Source of the DNA: Treponema sp.
Lineage (GTDB): Bacteria > Spirochaetota > Spirochaetia > Treponematales > Breznakiellaceae
Reading direction: 5' to 3'
Length of the DNA: 6,125 nucleotides
NCBI GenBank assembly: GCA_031258505.1
Contig: JAIRMT010000121.1
Location: 1-6,125 of the forward strand
Positions 1-6,063 of the stretch are shown here, one piece after another. A program made the translations under genes and the position numbers. The notes under the pieces are model-generated. The model was not told where the DNA came from. It ran no database searches and saw only the letters and a list, made by a program, of their open reading frames with translations. The first letter of the stretch is position 1. Every line of letters begins with the position of its first letter.

Positions 1-105
1 ATTATAGTGGAGGTGTTATACCCGTTCCCATGCCGAACACGGAAGTCAAGCCCTCTTACGCCAATGATACTGCACATAGTGCGGGAAAGTAGGTCTTCGC
101 CAGGC
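1..105 (+). rRNA. rrf: 5S ribosomal RNA, 5' end cut off by the window edge
   Basis: This is the structural 5S RNA of the large ribosomal subunit. The conserved core CCCATGCCGAACACGGAAGT followed by CAAGCC lies at about 28-52, and the late segment GCGGGAAAGTAGG is at 81-93. The 3' end GCCAGGC (99-105) should pair with a GCCTGGC at the missing 5' end. Compared with the E. coli molecule, about 9-10 bases are missing on the left, so the gene is complete in the genome but starts outside the window. By family rule the 23S gene should lie immediately to the left. The exact 3' end could differ by one or two bases. Confidence 0.95.
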
Positions 106-130
106 TCTTTCTTTCTTTATAGTATACTTT
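106..130 (+). terminator. Pyrimidine-rich 3' trailer of the rRNA operon, possible terminator
   Basis: Directly after the 5S terminal helix comes a run of three TCTT-type repeats (106-120), then TATAGTATAC. There is no separate GC-rich hairpin before the T-rich stretch. If transcription ends here, the closing helix of 5S itself would have to serve as the stem. The call rests only on position and base composition. Confidence 0.3.
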
Positions 131-140
131 GAAAGCCAGC

Positions 141-240
141 TTCCATGTTTTTGTAAGTGGTTCTCGTGTCTTTATGAGCCATTCCCCTTTTCGAGGATGG
201 TTCCCGTCTTTGTGAGCTGTTTCCATATTTTTGGAAAGAA
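141..240 (+). repeat. Degenerate tandem array of about five 20-base hairpin-prone units
   Basis: Five units start with TTC at 141, 161, 182, 201 and 221, giving spacings of 20, 21, 19 and 20. Each has a TTCC or TTCT head, a T-rich middle and a purine tail such as GTAAG, ATGAG, GAGG, GTGAG or GGAAAG. Several fold on themselves. CTCGTG (163-168) pairs with TATGAG (173-178) over a four-base loop. CCAT plus CCCC (179-187) pairs with GAGG plus ATGG (193-200) with small defects. TTTCCA (220-225) pairs with TGGAAA (232-237). The units are too diverged for a recent slippage product. Function is unknown; RNA-level structure after the rRNA operon or a decayed dispersed repeat are both possible. Confidence 0.5.
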
Positions 241-259
241 GGCATAAAAATATGGAAAC
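219..259. repeat. Perfect 14-bp inverted repeat, possible terminator for the broken gene on its right
   Basis: GTTTCCATATTTTT (219-232) is exactly complementary to AAAAATATGGAAAC (246-259), with a 13-base loop between. The left arm is the last unit of the tandem array and the right arm is a similar unit in the opposite orientation. It sits nine bases beyond the stop codon of the minus-strand barrel protein pseudogene, so on that strand it could act as a terminator. However, the arm is A/T-rich and no T run follows it. Confidence 0.6.
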
Positions 260-268
260 CCAAACAGG

Positions 269-771
269 TTAATATGCAAAACCCATAGCGAACCGTAAGG
301 TAAACCCAAATCCGGTTGATTCGGTATATGTGGTACCAATGGCAGGTGAAAACACAAACCCCTCGCTGGTTATCAGTTTATAACCGATATGTGCGTCTCC
401 ACAAATTGAAAAATCATATCCATCTCCAATCAGCAACATACCTCCAGCTTTTACGTCAAGGAGTAAACCGCTGAACACGCCGGTCTTACTTACTCCTCCG
501 ACAGGTACTATTTCAATACCAGCCACAAGCCCAACTCCGCCCACGCCGTCTTTTTGATAAAACGCCGTTGCACCGACCGGTAGTCCAATACGTCTCGTAA
601 AGGGAGTCCATATTATATGGGTAGCCCCACAACGGCTTTTTCTCCGGCAATTAATCCACCTGGACTAAATATCACGGTGCCGCCCCATTTTTTTTCGCTG
701 GCTTCCTCCTGGGCAAACCCAAAACCAGCCGTCAAAAGTACCAGACACAGAACCCTAACGGCCTTCTTCAA
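269..771 (-). pseudogene. Small outer-membrane beta-barrel protein, frameshifted
   Basis: Two reading frames on the minus strand together make one plausible exported protein of about 167 residues. The first part (771-613) starts at a TTG. It encodes KKAVRVLCLVLLTAGFGFAQ, a textbook signal peptide with a basic start, hydrophobic core and FA-Q cleavage region, then mature sequence to GEKAVVGLPI and a TAA at 613-615. The second part lies in the frame one base back and is open from about 665. It begins to look protein-like near 618 (IIWTPFTRRIGLPVGATAFY) and runs to a TAA at 269-271. It alternates glycine and hydrophobic residues and ends FGFTLRFAMGFAY; a terminal aromatic residue is typical of outer-membrane barrels inserted by BamA. 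One missing base near 612-620 would explain the break. The start is also weak: there is no ATG and no convincing Shine-Dalgarno. I do not recognise the specific family. A sequencing error remains possible. Confidence 0.72.
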
Positions 772-784
772 AGCCGATACGCCT

Positions 785-798
785 AATCTGCTTAGATT
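785..798. promoter_or_regulatory. Short palindrome between the divergent starts, possible operator
   Basis: AATCT (785-789) and AGATT (794-798) form an inverted repeat around GCTT in the 33-base gap between the start codons of the divergent barrel-protein and AraC-type genes. AraC-type regulators often act on the neighbouring divergent gene, so this position would suit an operator. A 5-bp half-site can easily occur by chance, and AraC proteins usually bind direct repeats, so this is weak. Confidence 0.15.
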
Positions 799-804
799 GT
801 CTTT

Positions 805-1492
805 ATGGATGAGGAACTTTTAAGCTATGCCTGGGAACGAAAGTTTTTTATGGCGGTTTCTGAGGGTAATGTTGATGAAGTAAAAATGAGAGGCAATCCA
901 TCTTTAGTTGGGCATTGCAGCAAAATGGTGCAATGCGAACTGAAGCGGATTGAGTATGAAATTTGTACTGGGCTTAGTCTTGGATGCCGGGCTATGATTG
1001 AAGGTGGTATTGAGCCTTCCGCCGCTTATTCGCTCAGGGACAGCTACCTGCGGCGCTTGGAATTATGCAAGACGGGGAACGAAATGATCGCTTTGAGCGT
1101 AGAATCCTTTGTCTGCTTTACGACTCTTGTCCATGAGAACAAGAAAAAACGATCCATTCCACTTACAGACATAGTAAAACACTATATTGAAGCAAATATA
1201 ATGGACAACTGGACGCTTGATGATATAGCGCAAGGTATAGCGATTAATAAAAGTTATCTCTGCCATGTATTCAAAAAGTCAGAGGGCATGACGGTAATGG
1301 CCTACCCGCCAAAAACGCCTCGAAGTCGCGGCAAGCCTTTTGCGAAAAAGTACCGCCCCTATTGCGTCAATCGCCGCCGAGCTCTGTTTTGCGGATCAGG
1401 CGCACTTTGGACGCTTGTTTAAGAAACAGTTTGGTATAACGCCGAAACAGTATCGAGAAAATGTAGGCAATATTGCCCTGTCTACTGCATAA
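805..1492 (+). pseudogene. AraC-family transcriptional regulator, frameshifted inside the DNA-binding domain
   Basis: The frame from ATG at 805 encodes an N-terminal helical region of about 110 residues (including CRAMIEGGIEPSAAYSLRDS), typical of two-part AraC/YesN-like regulators. The first helix-turn-helix of the AraC domain follows: TLDDIAQGIAINKSYLCHVF at residues 137-156. After MTVMAY (residue 167) the frame loses homology and stops at 1422. Dropping one C from the CCC at 1305-1307 restores RQKRLEVAASLLRKSTAPIA, then the second helix-turn-helix (SIAAELCFADQAHFGRLF) and the family signature ending FGITPKQYRE, with TAA at 1490-1492. The restored protein is about 228 residues, short for this type, which often carries more N-terminal sequence. 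No Shine-Dalgarno precedes the ATG, and a TAG lies in frame at 793-795, so the 5' end may also be truncated. As written, the protein would lack the second DNA-recognition helix and should not bind DNA normally. It is divergent from the barrel-protein pseudogene and convergent with ftsH. Confidence 0.88.
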
Positions 1493-1519
1493 AACGCGTA
1501 TGGTTAAAACAATCCTAAA

Positions 1520-3433
1520 CTATGGCTTCAAAAGTTCCATAAACTGTGTGCCGTTGATGCTCTCATGGGTAACGAGATATTCCGCGATCTCCGTAAGTTT
1601 TGCGCGATTTTCCCTAAGGAGACTCAGGGCTGTTTCGTGACATTCCCTGATGATGCGGGAAATTTCTTCGTCCACTCCGGCGCTTGAAACATCAGACGCG
1701 GTGAATACAGGGCGGCCATCCAGATACTGACTGCTGGGGCTTTCAAGACCCATCATGCCAAACTTATCACTCATGCCGTACTGGGTTACTATGCTTCGGG
1801 CGAGTTTCGTGGCCTGCTCTATGTCGTTGGATGCGCCAGTGCTTTCTTCACTGAATTCAATTTCTTCCGCAGCACGGCCTGCGAGGAGGGTAGTGATGCG
1901 GGCGAGAAGTTCCGATTTGGTCATAAGGTAGCGCTCTTCTTCAGGGACATTCATGGTATAGCCTAATGCGCCCATGGTGCGGGGAACTATAGTGATCTTC
2001 GTTACCGGTTGAGCACTTTTCTGAAGTGCCGACGCAAGGGCGTGTCCCACTTCGTGGAAGGCAACCATACGTTTTTCTTTGGGATTTAAGATGCGGTCCT
2101 TTTTTTCCTTCCCCGCGATAACCACTTCCACCGCTTCCATAAGGTCTTCCTGAAGCACTTCGGCGCGACCCATGCGTACTGCCCGGAGCGCCGCTTCGTT
2201 TACCATGTTGGCAAGGTCTGCGCCAGTCGCGCCGCTGGTGGAGCGACTGATTTCTTTCATATCCACATTGTCGCCCAGCGTTACTTTTTTCCCGTGGACC
2301 GCGAGTATGGCCTCCCGTCCAGAAAGATCAGGCTTATCCACAATAACCCTCCGGTCAAAACGGCCCGGACGGAGTAGAGCCTTGTCGAGAATCTCAGGCC
2401 GGTTCGTGGCTGCCAGAATCAGTATACTTTTGGAGGAATCAAAACCATCCATTTCCGAAAGAAGCTGGTTCAGGGTTTGTTCCCGTTCATCATTACTACC
2501 CATCTGGTTGTCGCGGCTCTTGCCAATGGCGTCAATCTCGTCAATAAAAATGATACAAGGGCTGTGCTTGGCGGCCTGCGCAAAAAGATCGCGTACACGG
2601 CTCGCGCCAACGCCGACAAACATTTCCACGAATTCAGAACCAGATAAGGAAAAGAAGGGAACCTTTGCTTCCCCAGCTACCGCTTTTGCGAGAAGCGTTT
2701 TGCCTGTTCCCGGCGGGCCTACCAGAAGCGCGCCTTTGGGCTGTTTAGCGCCAATTTTACGGTACTTGTCCGGATTTTGGAGGAAATCTACCAGCTCAAT
2801 CAGACTTTCCTTAGCCTCGTCCTGACCGGCAACGTCGTTAAAAGTAACGCCAGTGTTTTTTTCCATGTCGTAGAATTTCGCCTTGGACTTGCCCACATTC
2901 ATCATACCGCCTAGTCCCGCACCAAAGTTACCCGCAAACTTCCGCATAATAAAAGAATAAAGAACGTAAAAGATGAGCAAAGGAAAGACCCAACTGGAAA
3001 TGAAACTCAGTATGGGGTTGGACTGGACGATGGGCCGGAAAAAGGCCACCTCATGTTGGAGGAGACGGTTTGTGAGAAGAGGGTCTTCCACCCTGCCAGT
3101 ATAGAAAACCTGATTCCCGTTTGAAAAAGAGGGAAGCTTGGTAGTGGCGACATCATCCAGCCGGAGAATATTGCGGACAACGTTCTCGTCGCTTTCTCCT
3201 TTCAGGGTGAGGGCGATCTGCTCCTCCCCAATCTGTACCTGTTTTACCGCACCGTTTTCCACGAGCTGTATAAACTGACCATACTCGATCTGAGTCTTAC
3301 TGCCTGCGGCCAGGCTACTCATAAAAATGTTAAGCGCGAAGGTGATGACAACCCCAATGATGAGGAAGTTGAACAGATTAGGCTTGTTCTCTACAGGCCC
3401 ACCGGCGTTTCGTTTCGGTTGATTCGGCTCCAT
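1520..3433 (-). CDS. ftsH: ATP-dependent zinc metalloprotease FtsH
   Basis: FtsH is a membrane-anchored hexameric AAA+ protease that unfolds and degrades misassembled membrane proteins and selected cytoplasmic regulators. All expected parts are present in 637 residues, a normal length. They are: transmembrane helix 1 (about 20-43), a periplasmic region, transmembrane helix 2 (about 142-163), Walker A GPPGTGKT (239-246), the substrate pore motif MFVGVGA (271-277), Walker B IIFIDEID (294-301), and the second region of homology with arginine fingers R355 and R358 in LLRPGRFD. The zinc site is HEVGH (460-464), with D537 in STGASNDIEQ as the expected third ligand. HEVGH replaces the commoner HEAGH but keeps every catalytic residue. 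The start is supported by AAGGAG six bases upstream. The gene ends 27 bases from the convergent AraC-type pseudogene. It is intact and lies 134 bases downstream of the co-oriented transporter gene, with its own promoter candidate in the gap. Confidence 0.98.
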   Translation of the reverse strand: MEPNQPKRNAGGPVENKPNLFNFLIIGVVITFALNIFMSSLAAGSKTQIEYGQFIQLVENGAVKQVQIGEEQIALTLKGESDENVVRNILRLDDVATTKLPSFSNGNQVFYTGRVEDPLLTNRLLQHEVAFFRPIVQSNPILSFISSWVFPLLIFYVLYSFIMRKFAGNFGAGLGGMMNVGKSKAKFYDMEKNTGVTFNDVAGQDEAKESLIELVDFLQNPDKYRKIGAKQPKGALLVGPPGTGKTLLAKAVAGEAKVPFFSLSGSEFVEMFVGVGASRVRDLFAQAAKHSPCIIFIDEIDAIGKSRDNQMGSNDEREQTLNQLLSEMDGFDSSKSILILAATNRPEILDKALLRPGRFDRRVIVDKPDLSGREAILAVHGKKVTLGDNVDMKEISRSTSGATGADLANMVNEAALRAVRMGRAEVLQEDLMEAVEVVIAGKEKKDRILNPKEKRMVAFHEVGHALASALQKSAQPVTKITIVPRTMGALGYTMNVPEEERYLMTKSELLARITTLLAGRAAEEIEFSEESTGASNDIEQATKLARSIVTQYGMSDKFGMMGLESPSSQYLDGRPVFTASDVSSAGVDEEISRIIRECHETALSLLRENRAKLTEIAEYLVTHESINGTQFMELLKP

Positions 3434-3439
3434 GCTGGA

Positions 3440-3445
3440 CTCCTT
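3440..3445 (-). promoter_or_regulatory. Ribosome binding site of ftsH
   Basis: On the minus strand AAGGAG is followed by six bases (TCCAGC) and then the ATG of ftsH. This is a strong Shine-Dalgarno at good spacing and fixes the start. It contrasts with the transporter gene upstream, which has none. Confidence 0.9.
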
Positions 3446-3452
3446 CTTTTAT

Positions 3453-3481
3453 AAAAAACCTTCGGGGACACATGCTTCCCC
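3453..3481 (-). promoter_or_regulatory. Small hairpin plus T run in the ftsH leader
   Basis: On the minus strand GGGGA and TCCCC form a 5-bp stem over an 8-base loop (3464-3481). After the five bases GAAGG comes a run of six Ts (3453-3458), just before the ftsH ribosome binding site. It resembles a weak intrinsic terminator or attenuator inside the leader, but the spacer between stem and T run is longer than ideal and the stem is short. Confidence 0.25.
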
Positions 3482-3517
3482 ATTGTTCCTGCCATACGGC
3501 CATGAACATCTGTTTCT

Positions 3518-3546
3518 AAGATAGTAATGCGTACCGAAACTGTCAG
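3518..3546 (-). promoter_or_regulatory. Candidate sigma-70-type promoter for ftsH
   Basis: On the minus strand a -35 box CTGACA (3546-3541, five of six to TTGACA) and a -10 box TATCTT (3523-3518, four of six to TATAAT) are separated by exactly 17 bases. Transcription would start near 3511, leaving a leader of about 78 bases before the ftsH ATG. It lies wholly within the gap after the transporter gene, so ftsH need not depend on read-through. Confidence 0.5.
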
Positions 3547-3562
3547 ATAACTTTTTGTTATT
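3546..3562 (-). terminator. Weak A/T-rich hairpin just after the transporter stop codon
   Basis: GATAAC and GTTATT pair over a five-T loop (six pairs, one of them a wobble). On the minus strand it begins six bases after the transporter stop. It lacks GC content and a following T run, so it is at best an inefficient terminator. It also overlaps the last base of the proposed ftsH -35 box. Confidence 0.2.
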
Positions 3563-3567
3563 TAAGT

Positions 3568-5922
3568 TTACGGCTGATGCTCCGGCGCCGCTTCCTTTAC
3601 ACGCTGAGTTTTGAGCCGCGTAATCCAGACCCGCAGAATATGAGCCGACCAATGGACGATGAGGAGATGGAGGCGCTCCATGGATGCAAGCTCAGTATCA
3701 AGCACGATCTCCGCCATGATGCACTGGACCATGGGTTCAGTGAGATTGCCGGGCAGTTCCAGTATCCAGCGGGACAGAGGCGCGCCATCGCCTGCCTGTA
3801 TCCACGCCGATACCGCACTCTGCAGCGCCTTTGCTGCCGCGCCACATTCAGCAAGCTCAGGCCGGCGTTTCTGGAACCAAGAATTGTGGGTACTACGATA
3901 AAAGCCATGAGCCGACTCAGCTTCATCTAGCGCCAGCATTGGAGCCAGGCTCTCATTATCAAGAAAACGTACCAGAAGCGGGTAAAACTGGTTCTCAATG
4001 TCAAGAATACTCGCCATTGCCAGGACTACCTCGTCGCGCAAATAAGGCGGCGGGTCAGCGCCACGCAGGAGGTCTACCAGTATTGACAGCGAATCAGGCG
4101 AAGCGTATATGCCAAAAGCAGCTACGCCCATCAGTTCCAGACGAGGATTCTTCGTATTGATAATGAGACGCTCAATTTCAGGACGGAAATCCTTGTCCCC
4201 AAGTTTGGCAAGCGCCACTATCGCTTCTCCCGCCAGCATATAGTCATCGGCAAACGCTTTCTGCCGTAACAACGGTATGGCTGAGGCTGCGCTATGAGTT
4301 CCCAGTATGCGCGCCGCGAGATAAGCCGTAGTATAGGGATGGTTCACAATATCGGCTATAAGCGCCTGTTCCGCGTCCTGGTTGAGCGTTTCCAGCGCCT
4401 CTATTGCCAGCAATGATTCCAGCCGTATCGCCAGACGGGGAGACTTCGCCCGTTCCAGCAGTTCCTTTATGGCAAGCGATGATGGCGTATCGCGCAATGC
4501 CTCCAGTATCTCTTCCTCTTCCTCACTATCCTTTGTTTTATGCAGACGGTCCAAAAGCGAAATCGCCCGCAGATCCCGAAACGAGAAGATCACCTCAATC
4601 GCGTTCCTGAACGGCAAAGCTCCAAGGGACACAAGTTTACGTTGTAGAAACACCACCACTATTGTCAGAGCGATCAGGATGATGTATAGAGCCTTGAACG
4701 CAATGAATTTGCTGAAACCAAGTGCAACAAGCACATCTAAAAACAAGCCCGCAAGAAAAGAACCAAGTACGCCGGCAACGCCAAAGATGAAAAAGTACAA
4801 GATACCCATATCAAGCATCATCTTCGCTGGCACAAGGTTCAAAAAATAGGTCTGAGCAATGCCTTCCGCACCCAAAAAGCCAAAATTTAGGATAAAGAAA
4901 AGAAAAGAAAGCAGGAGTACCACTTCCACTCCCGGATTCTCCGCGCCCAGCGTCAGTCCAACCGGAGTAAACACGACCGGCAACATACCCACCAAGCCAA
5001 TAATCGAACACACGATAAAAATAGGCTTCGCCCCGATACGGTCAATGAGGAACTTTATCAGCAGTTGGATCACCAAGACACCCAGCCCGCCAAACACTGA
5101 ATAGAGCGACACCATGCCCGCGCCTTGCTGGAACACCAACGGGTCTTTGCTATATACGATGATGAAGGCGCGGGACACACCCGACACCAGCGCCACAATG
5201 AACAAAATCACAATGAAGTAGCGCATAGAGGCATCGGTCAGCGCGTTTTTCATCAGCGTCAACAAGTCAACACTCTCGCCGCATGATTCTGACGGCGGTT
5301 CCGGTAAGCCCCGCATCAGTATCCCGCTCGCTATGCCAGTTCCAATGCCAATCGCCATCAGCACAGCATAGATCCAGGGCGAAGGTTCGTCGCCAAGCGC
5401 CAGCGCAATGACAAAGCCGCAGAACATACCCACAGCGCTGTTAATCGCCTGAATCTGAGTCATGTAGCTTCCCCGATCCGGCCCAGTCGCCATAGCGCTT
5501 AACACCGGATTGTTACCAACCATGCCAATGCCCCGCGCCGCGTGAAACAGCAGCACCCCAATCAGCAAAAGGTACTTAGTAAAGCTATGATAGCCCGCAT
5601 CAAACAGTATGGGGATAAAGAGCAGGGGAATCATGCCAATAGCCCGACCAATCCAGGCTACACTGAAGATATGAATGATGGAAAAACGTTTAGTCAGCAC
5701 CTTGCCAAGCGGCAGGAAGAAAAACGCTACATATATTAACGCGTTGAGTATGCCCAGCTCAGTAGCGGAAAAATCAAGACGCATGGCAAAAAGCGTAATC
5801 ACGTTCCCGATAAGGAATGACCACGACAGCGCGTTAAACACATTGAACAGCGTGTACTGTTCCCGCGCCCTACCCAGATGATACGGCGACAGCGGCGCAG
5901 TCTGACTGACAGAAAAAGCCAT
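3568..5922 (-). CDS. Major facilitator superfamily transporter fused to a cytoplasmic HEAT-repeat domain
   Basis: The 784-residue protein has two parts. Residues about 26-427 hold twelve predicted membrane helices: roughly 26-48, 53-72, 84-108, 117-138, 158-178, 183-203, 234-256, 268-292, 299-320, 333-354, 370-398 and 405-427. A loop resembling MFS motif A (FLIDRIGAKP, 291-300) follows helix 8, and an ARGIGMVGNNPVLSAM stretch comes near helix 4. A long loop near 204-232 separates the two six-helix halves. After an acidic linker with an EEEEE run (about 466-472), residues about 480-665 are repeated helix pairs of HEAT type, for example AYLAARILGTHSAASAIPLL then GEAIVALAKLGDKDFRPEIE. About 120 further helical residues end at a charged tail. 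A plain MFS protein is about 400-450 residues, so the C-terminal half is an added binding or scaffold domain, expected in the cytoplasm. The substrate cannot be told from sequence. HEAT tails are also known on some NTP/NDP exchangers, but the membrane part here looks like MFS. ATG at 5922 is the only plausible start: the next ATG is residue 47, inside helix 1. Confidence 0.88.
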   Translation of the reverse strand: MAFSVSQTAPLSPYHLGRAREQYTLFNVFNALSWSFLIGNVITLFAMRLDFSATELGILNALIYVAFFFLPLGKVLTKRFSIIHIFSVAWIGRAIGMIPLLFIPILFDAGYHSFTKYLLLIGVLLFHAARGIGMVGNNPVLSAMATGPDRGSYMTQIQAINSAVGMFCGFVIALALGDEPSPWIYAVLMAIGIGTGIASGILMRGLPEPPSESCGESVDLLTLMKNALTDASMRYFIVILFIVALVSGVSRAFIIVYSKDPLVFQQGAGMVSLYSVFGGLGVLVIQLLIKFLIDRIGAKPIFIVCSIIGLVGMLPVVFTPVGLTLGAENPGVEVVLLLSFLFFILNFGFLGAEGIAQTYFLNLVPAKMMLDMGILYFFIFGVAGVLGSFLAGLFLDVLVALGFSKFIAFKALYIILIALTIVVVFLQRKLVSLGALPFRNAIEVIFSFRDLRAISLLDRLHKTKDSEEEEEILEALRDTPSSLAIKELLERAKSPRLAIRLESLLAIEALETLNQDAEQALIADIVNHPYTTAYLAARILGTHSAASAIPLLRQKAFADDYMLAGEAIVALAKLGDKDFRPEIERLIINTKNPRLELMGVAAFGIYASPDSLSILVDLLRGADPPPYLRDEVVLAMASILDIENQFYPLLVRFLDNESLAPMLALDEAESAHGFYRSTHNSWFQKRRPELAECGAAAKALQSAVSAWIQAGDGAPLSRWILELPGNLTEPMVQCIMAEIVLDTELASMERLHLLIVHWSAHILRVWITRLKTQRVKEAAPEHQP

Positions 5923-5928
5923 AGCTTT

Positions 5929-5957
5929 AATATAAGGAAAGAAATGTGGAATGGTAA
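5929..5957 (-). promoter_or_regulatory. Candidate promoter of the MFS-HEAT gene, predicting a leaderless mRNA
   Basis: On the minus strand a -10 box TATATT (5934-5929, five of six to consensus) and a -35 box TTACCA (5957-5952, four of six) are separated by 17 bases. Only AAAGCT lies between the -10 box and the ATG at 5922, so standard geometry puts the first transcribed base on the A of the start codon. No Shine-Dalgarno sequence is present upstream, which fits leaderless translation. Confidence 0.45.
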
Positions 5958-5993
5958 GAGGGGCGACTTACAGGATAAACGCATAGAAACGCC

Positions 5994-6042
5994 GCTGCTT
6001 CCATGAAGCGCGCTTCGCAGGAGTGCGTTTCATGGAAGCAGT
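5994..6042. repeat. Strong 20-bp stem-loop between two minus-strand genes
   Basis: CTGCTTCCATGAAGCGCGC (5995-6013) pairs along its full length with GTGCGTTTCATGGAAGCAG (6023-6041), with two G-T wobbles and a nine-base loop TTCGCAGGA. A further G-T pair extends it to 5994/6042. It lies 21 bases beyond the stop codon of the right-edge gene on the minus strand and upstream of the MFS-HEAT promoter. It could end transcription of the upstream gene, but no T run follows on either strand. A dispersed palindromic repeat is the main alternative. Confidence 0.75.
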
Positions 6043-6055
6043 ATCTTCGGAATAC
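6041..6055 (+). other. Small hairpin with a C(TTCG)G tetraloop
   Basis: GTATC and G-ATAC close a TTCG tetraloop (6046-6049), with one bulged A at 6051. The stable cUUCGg form exists only in plus-strand RNA, whereas the flanking genes are on the minus strand, where the loop reads CGAA. It abuts the large stem-loop and shares base 6041 with its outer arm, so the two cannot both form fully. Its role is unknown. Confidence 0.3.
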
Positions 6056-6063
6056 TCAGAGCA

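Noticed and set aside
141..240. Possible CRISPR array, because of evenly spaced short units
   Set aside because: The units abut each other with no spacers and are degenerate in sequence. CRISPR repeats would be nearly identical and separated by unique spacers of similar length.
106..268. tRNA gene after 5S, common in rRNA operons
   Set aside because: No T-loop GTTCRANNC motif or cloverleaf could be found in this stretch on either strand.
612..622. Programmed ribosomal frameshifting in the barrel protein gene
   Set aside because: There is no slippery heptamer at the junction and no clear downstream structure or internal Shine-Dalgarno. A simple one-base deletion is more economical.
688..695. 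Eight-T run (eight As on the coding strand) in the barrel protein gene as a phase-variation switch explaining the frameshift
   Set aside because: The protein-like frame continues unchanged for about 24 codons past the run, to GEKAVVGLPI. The other frame has a stop near 666, downstream of the run. Slippage there could not join the two halves.
1493..1519. Bidirectional terminator between the AraC-type pseudogene and ftsH
   Set aside because: The 27-base gap has only a four-pair CATA/TATG match and no GC stem with a T run, so it cannot be supported.
2172..2825. 217-residue open frame on the plus strand opposite ftsH
   Set aside because: It is fully antisense to the conserved AAA+ domain of ftsH and is rich in Ser, Arg and Pro as expected of a shadow frame. 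It has no recognisable motif.
3449..3652. 67-residue minus-strand frame spanning the gap before ftsH
   Set aside because: It overlaps the end of the MFS-HEAT gene in another frame, has no ribosome binding site and would cover the ftsH promoter. It shows no family features.
3577..4160. Several plus-strand open frames of 80-117 residues opposite the HEAT domain
   Set aside because: They overlap each other and the convincing HEAT-repeat frame, lack ribosome binding sites, and have low-complexity shadow composition.
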